Source: an uncultured Anaerococcus sp. (GTDB lineage: Bacteria > Bacillota > Clostridia > Tissierellales > Peptoniphilaceae). From it: a DNA stretch of 64,000 bases. Shown here piece by piece: positions 1 through 8,458 of this stretch (positions within the stretch are counted from its first letter, which is position 1; each line of letters starts with the position of its first letter). Under the pieces are notes generated by a model. That model saw only the letters and a program-made list of their open reading frames with translations, searched no databases and was not told where the DNA came from. Location of the stretch: assembly GCA_900551095.1 (NCBI GenBank), contig URUJ01000004.1, positions 9,948 to 73,947 on the forward strand, written 5' to 3'. A program made the translations under genes and the position numbers.

Positions 1-326
1 TCTTGTGGATTAAATGGCTTTATTATATAATCGTCTGCACCTTTTTCTAGTCCAAGGATTTTGTCTATATCTTGACTTTTCGCAGACACCATTATAATCC
101 CAGTCATAGGAGACATATCTCTTATTTTTTCACAAACCTCATACCCACTTATACCTGGAAGCATAATATCTAGGATTGCAACGGCAGGCTTTTCTTCCTC
201 AAAGATTCTAAGTGCCTCTTCACCACTAGCAGCTTCTACAGTTTGGTAACCTTGATAGTCAAGGTTTATTTTCATAAATTGTCTTATTGGATCTTCATCG
301 TCTAGTATAAGAATTTTATTATTCAT
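1..326 (-). CDS. response regulator, N-terminal receiver part (truncated by window edge)
   Basis: Reading leftwards from an ATG at 326, the frame stays open to the window edge, so only the N-terminal ~108 residues are present. They form a CheY-like receiver domain: an acidic pocket DDEDP near residue 9, the phospho-acceptor Asp in AILDIMLPG, and the conserved Lys in IIKPF near the edge. The spacing is typical of OmpR-family regulators, whose DNA-binding domain would lie outside the window. The start overlaps the 3' end of the ROK gene by 8 bp, so the two are co-transcribed. The target genes and partner kinase cannot be seen. The receiver call is firm; the output-domain type is inferred. Confidence 0.85.
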   Translation of the reverse strand, partial: MNNKILILDDEDPIRQFMKINLDYQGYQTVEAASGEEALRIFEEEKPAVAILDIMLPGISGYEVCEKIRDMSPMTGIIMVSAKSQDIDKILGLEKGADDYIIKPFNPQ

Positions 327-1218
327 TATCCATCCTCTCAAAAGCTATCTTAGCCGCTCCAATTACTCCTGCATCATTTAAAAATTCTGCCGGTCTAATT
401 TCTATATTATATGGTTTATTGCAGTAATTTTTAAACTTTTCTATAGTTCCATCCCACCATATATCCTTAGAATTAATTACACCACCACCAATAACTATTG
501 CTTCTGGATCAAAAATATTTCTGAGTGACGCCAAGAAATATGCGAGATTAGATTGATAATTTTCTAAAACTTCTTTAGCTTTTTCATCTTTATCAACAAG
601 AGAAAAAATCTCTTTGCCAGTAAGTCTTTTCCCAGTAAGCCTAAAATAATCTTCACTAATCGCTGGTCCTGCACAATAAGCCTCTGCGCATCCATATTGT
701 CCACAAGTGCAATAATTCCCGCCTGGATGAAGCATCATATGACCAAGTTCAGCTCCTTGAAAATGTGCTCCTGTTAGTAAGCCTCCATCTTTTGTAATAA
801 CTGCGCCACCAAGGCCAGTTCCTAGTGTAATCATAACGACATTATCAAAATCTTTGCACGCACCTATCCATTTTTCAGCAATTAAAGCTATGTTTGCATC
901 ATTTTCAACAAATACAGGTATGTCTACATATTCTTCAACAGTCTCTTTGAGATTTAACCCTGTCCATCCATTAATGTTTCCAGCGAATGTGACTATACCA
1001 TTCTCAGAATCAATAAATCCTGGTGTACCGATTCCTATAGCACTTGCCTCTTTATATGAAAGTGTATGGATTGACTTTTTGATATTTTCTAGAACTACAT
1101 CTCTACCCTTACTTGCTTCAGTATCCATCATGTGTCTTTCAACAATATTGCCAGCTTCATCTATTAAGCAAGCATTTATTTTTGTACCACCTATATCAAT
1201 TCCAATTACTTTTGCCAT
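319..1218 (-). CDS. ROK-family sugar kinase (probable glucokinase)
   Basis: This 299-residue cytoplasmic kinase is expected to phosphorylate glucose or a related hexose with ATP. The N-terminal phosphate-binding motif is GIDIGGTK. The catalytic Asp lies in ENDAN, a second phosphate loop is GTGLGG, and the ROK zinc motif is complete (ELGH followed by CTCGQYGCAEAY). The length is normal for glucokinase. It sits behind a pseudouridine synthase gene and overlaps the following response regulator gene. Free glucose from PulA or other glycogen breakdown could be its substrate, but N-acetylmannosamine or allose kinases share this fold, so the substrate is inferred. Confidence 0.88.
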   Translation of the reverse strand: MAKVIGIDIGGTKINACLIDEAGNIVERHMMDTEASKGRDVVLENIKKSIHTLSYKEASAIGIGTPGFIDSENGIVTFAGNINGWTGLNLKETVEEYVDIPVFVENDANIALIAEKWIGACKDFDNVVMITLGTGLGGAVITKDGGLLTGAHFQGAELGHMMLHPGGNYCTCGQYGCAEAYCAGPAISEDYFRLTGKRLTGKEIFSLVDKDEKAKEVLENYQSNLAYFLASLRNIFDPEAIVIGGGVINSKDIWWDGTIEKFKNYCNKPYNIEIRPAEFLNDAGVIGAAKIAFERMDNE

Positions 1219-1224
1219 AATTTC

Positions 1225-2181
1225 CTACCTTGTCATTATTTTTTCTTTTAACTTTATTAAATCATCATATTTTCGGGATAAAAACTCTTTTCCACTTAGG
1301 TATTCCAAGCCTTCGATTTTGGGAAATACCAATTTATAGGACAATAATATTTGATTATTAATCCCAAATTTCTCTCTAATTTCTTTATTTATAGAGCTAT
1401 TACCATATTTTCTATCACCTAAAATTGGTGTGCCATTTTCCTTTAAAGAATATCTAATTTGATGAGTTCTTCCAGTAATTAACTGACATTCTAAAAACGA
1501 ATACCTTCCATCGGTATCTAGTAACTTAAAATATGTAAGAATATTTTTACCATTTTTACTTTTTTTTACTTTATTTTTATTTTCATTTTTAGCTATAGTG
1601 CTATCTATCTTAAAATCTTTCTTTACTTCTCCTGAAACCAAAGTTAAATAATATTTTTCTATTTTATTATCTTTAATCGCTTTGTTTAAAATCCTTAGTG
1701 AATCACTATTTTTAGCTCCTATAACGAGCCCTGCTGTATTCCTATCTAATCTGTTAACCACTGCTGGCTTAAATGTCTTATCTGACATATCAAAAGCCTT
1801 TGTCTTATAAAGGTATGAGAGCATATTATCAACTAAATTATTCCCATAATCTTTTTTGCTTGCAGCATGAGTAAGTTCGCCATAGTCCTTATCCATTATT
1901 ATAATATTATCATCTTCATAAACTATGTCTAAATCAAAATCACTTGGTTTAAAATCAGTTTTAGTTAGCCACTTTTCATAATTTTCATCAGAGATATACA
2001 TTTTTACAATATCACCTTCATAGACAAAATCATTATTTTTGGCTCTTTTATCATTGATTTTAAAATTCTTTTTTCTAATATTTTTAGAAATAGCAGACAA
2101 TGGTGCATTTTCAAAATATTTTCTCAAAAATCTGTCAAATCTTTGATTTCCTTGGTTTTTACTTATTTCTATTTCAATCAT
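1225..2181 (-). CDS. RluA-family 23S rRNA pseudouridine synthase (RluC/RluD type)
   Basis: This 318-residue protein has an N-terminal S4-like RNA-binding segment (about residues 10-75) and a pseudouridine synthase domain. The catalytic Asp lies in the motif NRLDRNTAG near residue 147, and the downstream GRTHQIR motif is intact. The family isomerises specific uridines in large-subunit rRNA (RluC: 955/2504/2580 in E. coli numbering) or RluD sites. Which site cannot be told from sequence reading. It lies 6 bp upstream of the ROK kinase gene and 1 bp after the preceding unknown gene, in one operon. A second paralogue is at 13863-14705. Confidence 0.88.
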   Translation of the reverse strand: MIEIEISKNQGNQRFDRFLRKYFENAPLSAISKNIRKKNFKINDKRAKNNDFVYEGDIVKMYISDENYEKWLTKTDFKPSDFDLDIVYEDDNIIIMDKDYGELTHAASKKDYGNNLVDNMLSYLYKTKAFDMSDKTFKPAVVNRLDRNTAGLVIGAKNSDSLRILNKAIKDNKIEKYYLTLVSGEVKKDFKIDSTIAKNENKNKVKKSKNGKNILTYFKLLDTDGRYSFLECQLITGRTHQIRYSLKENGTPILGDRKYGNSSINKEIREKFGINNQILLSYKLVFPKIEGLEYLSGKEFLSRKYDDLIKLKEKIMTR

Positions 2182-2182
2182 G

Positions 2183-2728
2183 TTAATAACTTTTGTTCAC
2201 ATAAGAATCTATAAGAGATTCTCTAATTTCCTCACTAAAAGAATTTGTGCGCCTTAATTTATTTAATATTTTTTTATTTTTAGAGTGTAGGATTAGCTTA
2301 TCACAAGATTTTACAGAAATCTCAAATATTTGACCAGTGAGTCTTTTTGATCTTAAATTTATAAAATAAGACTCAATATTTTCTGGACCAACGATATCTA
2401 TCAAAGATTCTGTAGCTAAATCCTTTAAGTAATAAAAATTTTCCCTATCGTTTATTAGTCTTGCATAAAGTTTTTTCTTTTTGGGCATATTCTGGCACTT
2501 AAATGCTTTTGTATTAGCAAGCTTAGCCATAATATTATAATATTGGTAGTTATATATTGCCTCTTCAAGTTCTCTAATATTTGAAAATGGTTTAAGACCA
2601 AGTTTAACTAAAAACTTATAATTTCTATCTAAAAATTCATCCTTATCTATCTTTGCATCTGTTAATAAATCAATGGATTCAATTCTCCACTCTTCAAATA
2701 AATCTAATTTTTTCTTTTCAATAATCAT
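2183..2728 (-). CDS. uncharacterised conserved-looking cytoplasmic protein
   Basis: About 181 residues, charged and without membrane segments. The C-terminal part has a compact pattern (SKRLTGQIFEIS, KLILHSKN, then IDSYVN) that looks like a conserved small family known from Clostridia/Tissierellia, possibly one of the DUF6648-like proteins. I am not certain of that assignment. A TTG 18 bases upstream would start translation inside the terminator hairpin, so I prefer the ATG at 2728. No clear Shine-Dalgarno is visible. It precedes the pseudouridine synthase gene by 1 bp. The function is unknown. Confidence 0.7.
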   Translation of the reverse strand: MIIEKKKLDLFEEWRIESIDLLTDAKIDKDEFLDRNYKFLVKLGLKPFSNIRELEEAIYNYQYYNIMAKLANTKAFKCQNMPKKKKLYARLINDRENFYYLKDLATESLIDIVGPENIESYFINLRSKRLTGQIFEISVKSCDKLILHSKNKKILNKLRRTNSFSEEIRESLIDSYVNKSY

Positions 2729-2731
2729 AAT

Positions 2732-2758
2732 AAAAAACCGTCTCAAAGAGACGGTTTA
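2732..2758 (-). terminator. intrinsic terminator or attenuator inside the operon
   Basis: A perfect 10-bp inverted repeat (AAACCGTCTC / GAGACGGTTT, 3-nt loop) is followed on the minus strand by a run of six T residues. It lies just after the stop of the small P-loop ATPase gene and directly before the next gene. It therefore either ends the upstream operon or attenuates read-through. Confidence 0.8.
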
Positions 2759-2760
2759 AA

Positions 2761-3189
2761 TTAATCCTCTAATTTAAGTTCAATAATTTCTGCTTGGCCT
2801 ATTTGAGGAACGTCTTCTTTTGTCCAATCTAATCCTAGGTAAATATCTGATTTAGAATATTCTGATAGACTGTCTAGTCTTTCAATTAGGTCTTTGATAT
2901 TTTCCTCATTTATATCAACTTCATCGTAGATACCATCAATATAAATCTTTCCTATATCATAATCACGAGCAAGAATTCCGGATATGAATCCTATCAATGA
3001 CTCTACGTTTGAAATCTTATATGATTTAGCATTTATTAATCTAATCTTATGATCAAGAATTCTAACTTGGCTATCATCAGTATCTACAAATATAATATTT
3101 GCATTACCAAGTTCTTTTTCATGGTTTGCTTCTTCTACAAGATATTTTGTTTTACCTGTTCCTTGTTCTCCAACTACTAAATAAATCAT
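2761..3189 (-). CDS. small P-loop ATP-binding protein
   Basis: This 142-residue protein begins with a beta-strand and a Walker A motif GEQGTGKTK (residues 7-15). A possible Walker B-like strand KIYIDGIYDE lies near residues 81-90, and there is no second domain. It resembles short single-domain NTPases found in clostridial genomes, but I cannot name a function. The start overlaps the YtqA-like gene by 4 bp (ATGA-type coupling), so the two are translated together, and a terminator follows. Nucleotide binding is likely; the partner and role are unknown. Confidence 0.72.
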   Translation of the reverse strand: MIYLVVGEQGTGKTKYLVEEANHEKELGNANIIFVDTDDSQVRILDHKIRLINAKSYKISNVESLIGFISGILARDYDIGKIYIDGIYDEVDINEENIKDLIERLDSLSEYSKSDIYLGLDWTKEDVPQIGQAEIIELKLED

Positions 3190-4136
3190 AATTTATCCCC
3201 CTTAATTTTTTCATAAACTATTTTTTTACTTTTATCGCCTTGTTTTATAGAATTGCTTTCCATATAAGATACTATTTCATCCCTGATTAGCCACCATGAC
3301 CTATCCCAGTTACAAAAAATAGTTTCTTCTTTAGGTGCTCTTCCTACAAGTCTTGCTATCGCACAATCAGGATTAATATATCTTAAAAATTCAATTACAT
3401 TTTTTTGATACTCTTCCTTAGATTTTAACTTAATTTCACCTTTTTTATAGATTTTCTCAAGGTTACTGCCTTTTGCGATAAATAATGAATGGATTTTTAC
3501 TTCCTTAACATCCAAGGCATTTAATATCCTTGCTGTTTCTATTGTATCATTAATGTCATCCCAAGGTAAAGCTAAAATTACATGAGTTGAAATTCTAAAG
3601 CCGAATTTATTTATAAGATTACACGCAGATATAAAATCTGCTAGACTTTCTCCCCTATTTAGAATTTTCAATGTCTTGTAATTTGCAGTTTGAAGTCCCA
3701 GCTCAATAGTTATATCTATTCCAGTTTTTTTATGCCAACTTTTTAAAAAATTCATCTTATCTTCTGTTATGCAATCACTTCTTGTAGCAATTGAGATACC
3801 AAAAATAAAATCTTTCTCACATGCAGTGATGATTTCTTTAAATTTATCCAAATCCATATAGGTATTAGAAAAATTTTGAAAATAAGCAATAAATTTTTGC
3901 GCTTTATATTTTTTAGATATATAGTCTCTATTTTTATTTAGCTGACTAACTACAGATAGGCTTGAGGGAAGATTCTCAAAAGAGCCTCCACTTTCAGAGC
4001 AATAGATGCACCCTCCATATCCACAAGCTCCATCCCTATTAGGACATGTCAAAGATAATTTTATCGGAAGTTTATATACTTTTTCTCCGTAAGTATCTTT
4101 ATAATAATCACTGACCTTATAATATGAATTGGTCAT
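3186..4136 (-). CDS. ytqA: radical SAM protein, YtqA/TIGR01212-like
   Basis: This 316-residue protein has an N-terminal SAM/[4Fe-4S] cluster motif with the wider spacing of the YhcC/YtqA group: Cys in LTCPNRDG, then CGYGGCIYC. Conserved downstream segments include TIELGLQTAN and STHVILALPWDD. The family is placed near Elp3-like enzymes, and its substrate is not settled. It is in the middle of an operon between DUF1292 and the small ATPase gene. The family assignment is strong; the reaction is unknown. Confidence 0.87.
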   Translation of the reverse strand: MTNSYYKVSDYYKDTYGEKVYKLPIKLSLTCPNRDGACGYGGCIYCSESGGSFENLPSSLSVVSQLNKNRDYISKKYKAQKFIAYFQNFSNTYMDLDKFKEIITACEKDFIFGISIATRSDCITEDKMNFLKSWHKKTGIDITIELGLQTANYKTLKILNRGESLADFISACNLINKFGFRISTHVILALPWDDINDTIETARILNALDVKEVKIHSLFIAKGSNLEKIYKKGEIKLKSKEEYQKNVIEFLRYINPDCAIARLVGRAPKEETIFCNWDRSWWLIRDEIVSYMESNSIKQGDKSKKIVYEKIKGDKL

Positions 4137-4138
4137 TT

Positions 4139-4483
4139 TTAATCTTGGTTATTTGCCTCAGCATCATATTCATCGATTAAATCATCTATTCTATCATCAG
4201 TCCAATAATGACTAAATATATGGAATACTTCATCTATTTCATCTTCATCATCTATCATATTTAGTTCAATGTTTTCATCACCATAGATGTCACTATACCT
4301 AAATAAATATATCTCTGAAGATTCGCCTGATAATAAAGCTATATATTCCTTTTCATCGATACTAAAGATATCAATCAATATACATTCTTCTTCGCCTTCA
4401 CCTAATTGGATTGCAATTACTGCTTTGCCCTCATTTTTATTAAATTCTACTTTATGACCATGAATATCAAATGTTTCTGTCAT
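4139..4483 (-). CDS. DUF1292 (YrzB-like) protein
   Basis: An acidic 114-residue protein whose residues 10-60 match the DUF1292 pattern: a central strand pair around ECILIDIFSIDEKEYIALL followed by EIYLFRYSD. It has a strongly acidic C-terminus. Such proteins are widespread small cytoplasmic proteins in Firmicutes with no established role. The start overlaps the stop of the PepD-like gene by 4 bp, and the next gene begins 2 bp after its own stop, so it is embedded in the operon. Confidence 0.82.
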   Translation of the reverse strand: MTETFDIHGHKVEFNKNEGKAVIAIQLGEGEEECILIDIFSIDEKEYIALLSGESSEIYLFRYSDIYGDENIELNMIDDEDEIDEVFHIFSHYWTDDRIDDLIDEYDAEANNQD

Positions 4484-5868
4484 ATTGTCTCCTTGCTTTC
4501 TTCTAGTTTAACAAATACGCTTTCAATTAGATTTATCACTCTTTCAATATCGCTTATCTGAGTATAAAAATATTGATCGTCTTCTTTATATTTTACCCCT
4601 ATTGATACCATCTTCACATTAAGATTCTTAAATACTATGCTAGAGTCAAGTGAATATTGACTCTTTATAACGTCTAGATTCTCATTATAAAGATCATAGT
4701 AGGCATCTTTAAAAATATTGGTCAATGTTTTATCAGAATTAATAAAACTATGAATAAAGAGTTTTTCCTCTAGGCTTGATTTTGAAATATTTGCTGCTAG
4801 AGTACTTTTTTCTAGCATTTGCCTCATTCCTTCTTCAGTTAAAGACCTGAATACTAGTATCATGTTGATTGATGTTTTGAGACTTCTTGTTGTAGCTAGA
4901 TTAGATGAAGATATAATTTGATTATCTATACTATTTACAGCAAAAGATCCTGTAGGACATAGCTCAACAAAGGAGGCTAAGTGATTAAATGATTCTGAAG
5001 TAATAGGCAAAAGTTCTTTTATATTTATTTCTTCACATTTTAGTTGCATATCAGGTTCATAGCGAAGATTTTTTTCAATAGCTTCGTTTTTAAAAATCTC
5101 GAATGCATTCATTAAATCACTTTCATAATCTGGATTTATTATAAATTCAAGATCAGCGGAAGATGGAATATTATCATACCTATCACCACCATATAAAGAA
5201 AGCATCTCTAGGTCAACTTTTGATTTAAGTTTTCTGAAAAAACTTATAATCATCTTAATCGAGTTTTTCCTAACTTTATTTATGTTATCCCCAGCATGAC
5301 CTCCCATAAGGTTGGTTAGAGATAACCTATAAGTCTTATATTGAAATTCAGGTTTAAACCTGTCAACAGGTACATTAATCAACGCTAGAAGCAAGCTAGA
5401 AAATTCATCCGCCAATGAATCAGCCTGTCTTAAATTTAAATTTATAATATTTTTAGTCCTCAATACACTTGATATTTCTCTATAATCTTCTATATTAGAT
5501 TGAATATTATTATAAGATATCAACACATCAAAAGATGAATTTGAAAACATCAGTAAATAATTTATAACAATTGCTGAAGAAATTAAGTTAATGTTCGCAT
5601 GGCTATATATAGATTTTTCGTCATCTAAACTTGATATATTTAGCGAAATGTCCATTGGATTATCAATATTTAGATGTAAAAGAGCCTTTGGTTTATTTCC
5701 TTTTTGAATATAATAAGATTTATCAAAATTTATTACCTTACAATCATTTTCTTTGGCTGTCTTTAGTGTTGTTTCGACTATTGTAGGCATAGAAATCCCA
5801 TCTTTATCACTAGCTCTTAATTTTTCTATAAATTGTTTTAAATTTGAATTTCCATTATCGCTTGCCAT
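4480..5868 (-). CDS. degenerate M20C (PepD-like) protein, probably not a peptidase
   Basis: This 462-residue protein follows the architecture of Xaa-His dipeptidase PepD (usually ~480 residues). The lid-domain signature is recognisable at residues 186-196 (NLMGGHAGDNI, compare GLxGGHSGxxI), with YGGDRYDNIPSSA after it and SSSNLATTR near residue 330. The zinc ligands are gone. The HxDMV strand reads LLHLNIDNPMD, the AD(D/N)GIG loop reads SHANINLISS, and no EE pair or C-terminal His is in place. The frame is intact and the gene is coupled to its neighbours, so it looks like a maintained pseudoenzyme rather than decay. The real role is unknown. Homology is inferred from motif order, not from a search. 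Confidence 0.72.
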   Translation of the reverse strand: MASDNGNSNLKQFIEKLRASDKDGISMPTIVETTLKTAKENDCKVINFDKSYYIQKGNKPKALLHLNIDNPMDISLNISSLDDEKSIYSHANINLISSAIVINYLLMFSNSSFDVLISYNNIQSNIEDYREISSVLRTKNIINLNLRQADSLADEFSSLLLALINVPVDRFKPEFQYKTYRLSLTNLMGGHAGDNINKVRKNSIKMIISFFRKLKSKVDLEMLSLYGGDRYDNIPSSADLEFIINPDYESDLMNAFEIFKNEAIEKNLRYEPDMQLKCEEINIKELLPITSESFNHLASFVELCPTGSFAVNSIDNQIISSSNLATTRSLKTSINMILVFRSLTEEGMRQMLEKSTLAANISKSSLEEKLFIHSFINSDKTLTNIFKDAYYDLYNENLDVIKSQYSLDSSIVFKNLNVKMVSIGVKYKEDDQYFYTQISDIERVINLIESVFVKLEESKETI

Positions 5869-5877
5869 ATGGATTAC

Positions 5878-6624
5878 CTAATAATATTTCTTTACCTCTA
5901 CACCCTTAGATATTTCATTTAGTTTTTCAAGGTATTTTTCTTGTCTTTTTACCATCAAGTAAGTCTGGTAAACTTGATCTCTCACTTCTTCAAATGGTTT
6001 ATCTTCAGCATTATTTACGTCCTCTAGCTTGATAAGATGATAACCAAATTGAGATTTTACAGGTTTTGATATTTCTCCAACTTCCAAGCTATCTAAGCCG
6101 TCTTGGAATTCTTGTACCATTACACCTTTTGGGAATGTTCCAAGTGAGCCTCCGCTTGCAGCTGATGGATCTTTTGAATATTTTTTAGCTGCTTCTTTAA
6201 AGTCTAATCCCTCTTCTATTTCATCATAGATATCATTTGCTTTTTGTTCATCATCAACAAGTATATGACTTGCTGTATATGTTTTTTTAGGGATTATTAA
6301 TTCCTTATTTGCCTCATAATATTCTTTAAGGTCATCTTCTGTTGGTTTTACACTTTCAAAAATCTTATGCATTGCATAATTTTTAAGCATATTTTCCTTA
6401 ACTAAGTTGAGTTCATTTTTAAATTCTTCGTCATTATCTAATTTATTTTTGTGAGCATCAGCAAGGACTATCTCTTGATTAACCATTTCATCAGTTAATA
6501 CTTTCATTCCTTCTTCGTTTTGAAATCTTGCTCCGCCTTCAATATTTTGCATAAATGAAATGACGTCATTTCTATAAATTTTTTTGCCATTAACTTCAGC
6601 TAGAAGTTTATTATTGTTATCCAT
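5878..6624 (-). CDS. parvulin-type peptidyl-prolyl isomerase, cytoplasmic
   Basis: This 248-residue protein has an N-terminal SurA/PrsA-like chaperone segment and a complete PpiC domain from about residue 118. Typical motifs are ASHILV, DPSAASGGSLGTFPKG and QFGYHLIKLED. PrsA proteins are normally lipoproteins, but this one begins MDNNNKLLAEV with no signal peptide or lipobox, so it should act in the cytoplasm, perhaps as a folding catalyst or trigger-factor-like helper. It sits 2 bp after the cvfB stop and 9 bp before the PepD-like gene. Family assignment is firm; location is inferred from the absent signal. Confidence 0.88.
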   Translation of the reverse strand: MDNNNKLLAEVNGKKIYRNDVISFMQNIEGGARFQNEEGMKVLTDEMVNQEIVLADAHKNKLDNDEEFKNELNLVKENMLKNYAMHKIFESVKPTEDDLKEYYEANKELIIPKKTYTASHILVDDEQKANDIYDEIEEGLDFKEAAKKYSKDPSAASGGSLGTFPKGVMVQEFQDGLDSLEVGEISKPVKSQFGYHLIKLEDVNNAEDKPFEEVRDQVYQTYLMVKRQEKYLEKLNEISKGVEVKKYY

Positions 6625-6626
6625 AA

Positions 6627-7427
6627 TTACCTTTCGTTTAGTTCAATTTTATTTCTATAAATTTTAATATCCTTGTTTTTATATAAGCGTCCTATAGCTC
6701 GTTTAAAAGCTGATTTACTCATTGCGAAATAAGAATATATTTTCTCTGGTGATGATTTATCAGATAAATCACATACTCCACCATTTTCATATAGATAGTC
6801 AAGTATCTTATCACTATCATTATTAATTTCAAGATAGGCTCTTTTTCTTAAAGATAACTCTATCTTTCCGTCTTCTTTAACTTCCTTGACTCTGGCAGTG
6901 ATTTCTTCACCTTCAATATAAACTCCTTTTAGTTCTTTTATCCTAATTAGGGAGTCATATTTATCATCAATTACTACAAATGCTCCAATTGATTTATTAA
7001 TCGAATAAATCCTACCATTTACTATATCATTTTCCTTAAAGTCATGGTTATATGATAAAAACTCTCTTATCTTACTAGTTAAATAAAGATATCCATCATT
7101 TTCTTTAAACGCCACTGGATAAACCATATCTTTTATAATCTTATAAGTTCTTTCTTCAAATGGCAAAAATACGTGCCCTCCTTTTATTTCAAAATAGACA
7201 CCTTTTTTTGTAATTTCGACAGCTTTTAGAGAGTAAATCTCACCAGGTCTATATGGTAAATTTCTACTTGCTCTTAAAACGTCATTAAGATCACGGTATA
7301 GATATGCTTTTACCTTCTCATTTTGTTTAAAATCCTTGACTTCTTCTTTATCTATTACTGCATCACCAAGTTTAGTTTTTAAGTATGCTTTATTTTTTGT
7401 AAATCTTTTAATTGTAAATTCTTTTAT
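6627..7427 (-). CDS. cvfB: CvfB/YitL-like S1 RNA-binding protein, apparent non-AUG (ATA/ATT) start
   Basis: The CvfB signature is clear: an S1-like barrel around ENDIVNGRIYSINKSIGAFV and a C-terminal winged helix containing GGVCDLSDKSSPEKIYSYF and MSKSAFKRAIGRLYK. The first ordinary start codon (TTG at 7166) would give only 179 residues and cut off an S1 domain. The same frame continues unbroken upstream for 87 codons that look like the missing N-terminal domain (for example LGDAVIDKEEV and KVKAYLYRDLN). It reaches an AGGAG site, then an in-frame stop. No ATG, GTG or TTG lies between. The best-spaced codon is ATA at 7427 (7-nt spacer), with ATT just before it. The family modulates gene expression and virulence-factor production. 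Confidence 0.8.
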   Translation of the reverse strand: MKEFTIKRFTKNKAYLKTKLGDAVIDKEEVKDFKQNEKVKAYLYRDLNDVLRASRNLPYRPGEIYSLKAVEITKKGVYFEIKGGHVFLPFEERTYKIIKDMVYPVAFKENDGYLYLTSKIREFLSYNHDFKENDIVNGRIYSINKSIGAFVVIDDKYDSLIRIKELKGVYIEGEEITARVKEVKEDGKIELSLRKRAYLEINNDSDKILDYLYENGGVCDLSDKSSPEKIYSYFAMSKSAFKRAIGRLYKNKDIKIYRNKIELNER

Positions 7428-7437
7428 AATAATTCTC

Positions 7438-8277
7438 CTAATTTAGTTGATTATAAGTAAAGCCCTCACCAAGTACTTCTGAAATTGTGTAGGTAAATAC
7501 AAAGGCTCTATCATCTATTTGTAATATATCATCTTTGATTGCGGGAAATGTTCTAATGCTGGTTACAGTCATAACCACCTTTTTATCATTGTGAGAAAAT
7601 CCTCCCTCAGCTTCTAATAAAGTTACTCCCTTTGCATGCTTATTAATTAACATTTCGTTAATTTCTTTATATTTATCAGAAATAACCATAATAGAAATTT
7701 TTCTACCAAAACCTTGCATGAAGTAATCAAAACCCATAGATTGAATCATTATTGCAAGAGTAGCATACATTGCAAGTTCTATACCAAATATAAATATAGA
7801 AAGTACTACTACAGTAAAGTCAGCAAAAAATAAACAAATATGAAGTGGCACATTAAAATACTTATTAAATATTGCCGCAATTAAGTCAGTCCCTCCCGAA
7901 GATGCTTCGTGATTAAATACAATCGCTAGCCCAAATGATACGATTACTGACCCAAATAGTATATTTATTATTTTATCATCCCCTAGTGTTACATTTGGTA
8001 TTATTCTTTCAAATACTAGTATATATGCCGAAACTGCTAAAGATGATATCAAAGACTTCTTAGCAAAATCATAACCAATAAAAATCATACCAGCAAGTAA
8101 CACCAGTACATTTAATACCAAGTTTACTATACCCAGATTTATGAACGGAAAAGCTTTTGATATTACTAAAGCAAAGCCTGATAATCCTCCAGCAGCTATA
8201 TTTTGGCTTAGTAAGAAAAAATACAGCCCTCCTGCAATCAAAAAAGATCCAAATAAAATCCACAGGTATTTTTTCAT
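7438..8277 (-). CDS. YitT-family membrane protein
   Basis: This 279-residue protein has about five or six hydrophobic segments in residues 1-180 (the YitT/DUF161 region, including GGLSGFALVISK and SSGGTDLIAAIFNKY). A C-terminal cytoplasmic DUF2179 domain contains the typical GVTLLEAEGGFS. The family is a set of predicted integral membrane transporters of unknown substrate. An AAGGAGG ribosome site precedes the ATG. The stop lies about 10 bp upstream of the non-AUG start of cvfB, so ribosomes finishing this gene could be handed on to cvfB. Confidence 0.88.
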   Translation of the reverse strand: MKKYLWILFGSFLIAGGLYFFLLSQNIAAGGLSGFALVISKAFPFINLGIVNLVLNVLVLLAGMIFIGYDFAKKSLISSLAVSAYILVFERIIPNVTLGDDKIINILFGSVIVSFGLAIVFNHEASSGGTDLIAAIFNKYFNVPLHICLFFADFTVVVLSIFIFGIELAMYATLAIMIQSMGFDYFMQGFGRKISIMVISDKYKEINEMLINKHAKGVTLLEAEGGFSHNDKKVVMTVTSIRTFPAIKDDILQIDDRAFVFTYTISEVLGEGFTYNQLN

Positions 8278-8347
8278 ACAACCTCCTTATAGTATAATAA
8301 AATGTTATCATAAAATGGAGATTTATTCAATAAATGTAGATTCAAAA

Positions 8348-8454
8348 AAGGTGGTATTATGAAAATTTCTTTTAGAATAAACTAGCTAATACTATTTCAT
8401 ACTCATGGTCTTGTTAATTCTTTTTAAAGAAATTATTTATTATAATGCCACCTT
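8348..8454. repeat. 107-bp inverted-repeat element between the APH-like gene and yitT
   Basis: The ends AAGGTGGTATTAT and ATAATGCCACCTT are inverted repeats matching at 12 of 13 positions. Inside them lies a second, looser pair (AATTTCTTTTAGAAT on one side, TTTTTAAAGAAATTAT on the other). On the minus strand the outer stem ends in six T residues, so it could terminate ptsI-operon transcripts, but the ~80-nt interior is unusually long. A miniature inverted-repeat element or structured leader for yitT is equally possible. Confidence 0.6.
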
Positions 8455-8458
8455 CTTA

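Noticed and set aside
854..1339. 161-codon frame on the plus strand
   Set aside because: It is an antisense shadow of the ROK and pseudouridine synthase genes, with low-complexity composition and no ribosome site.
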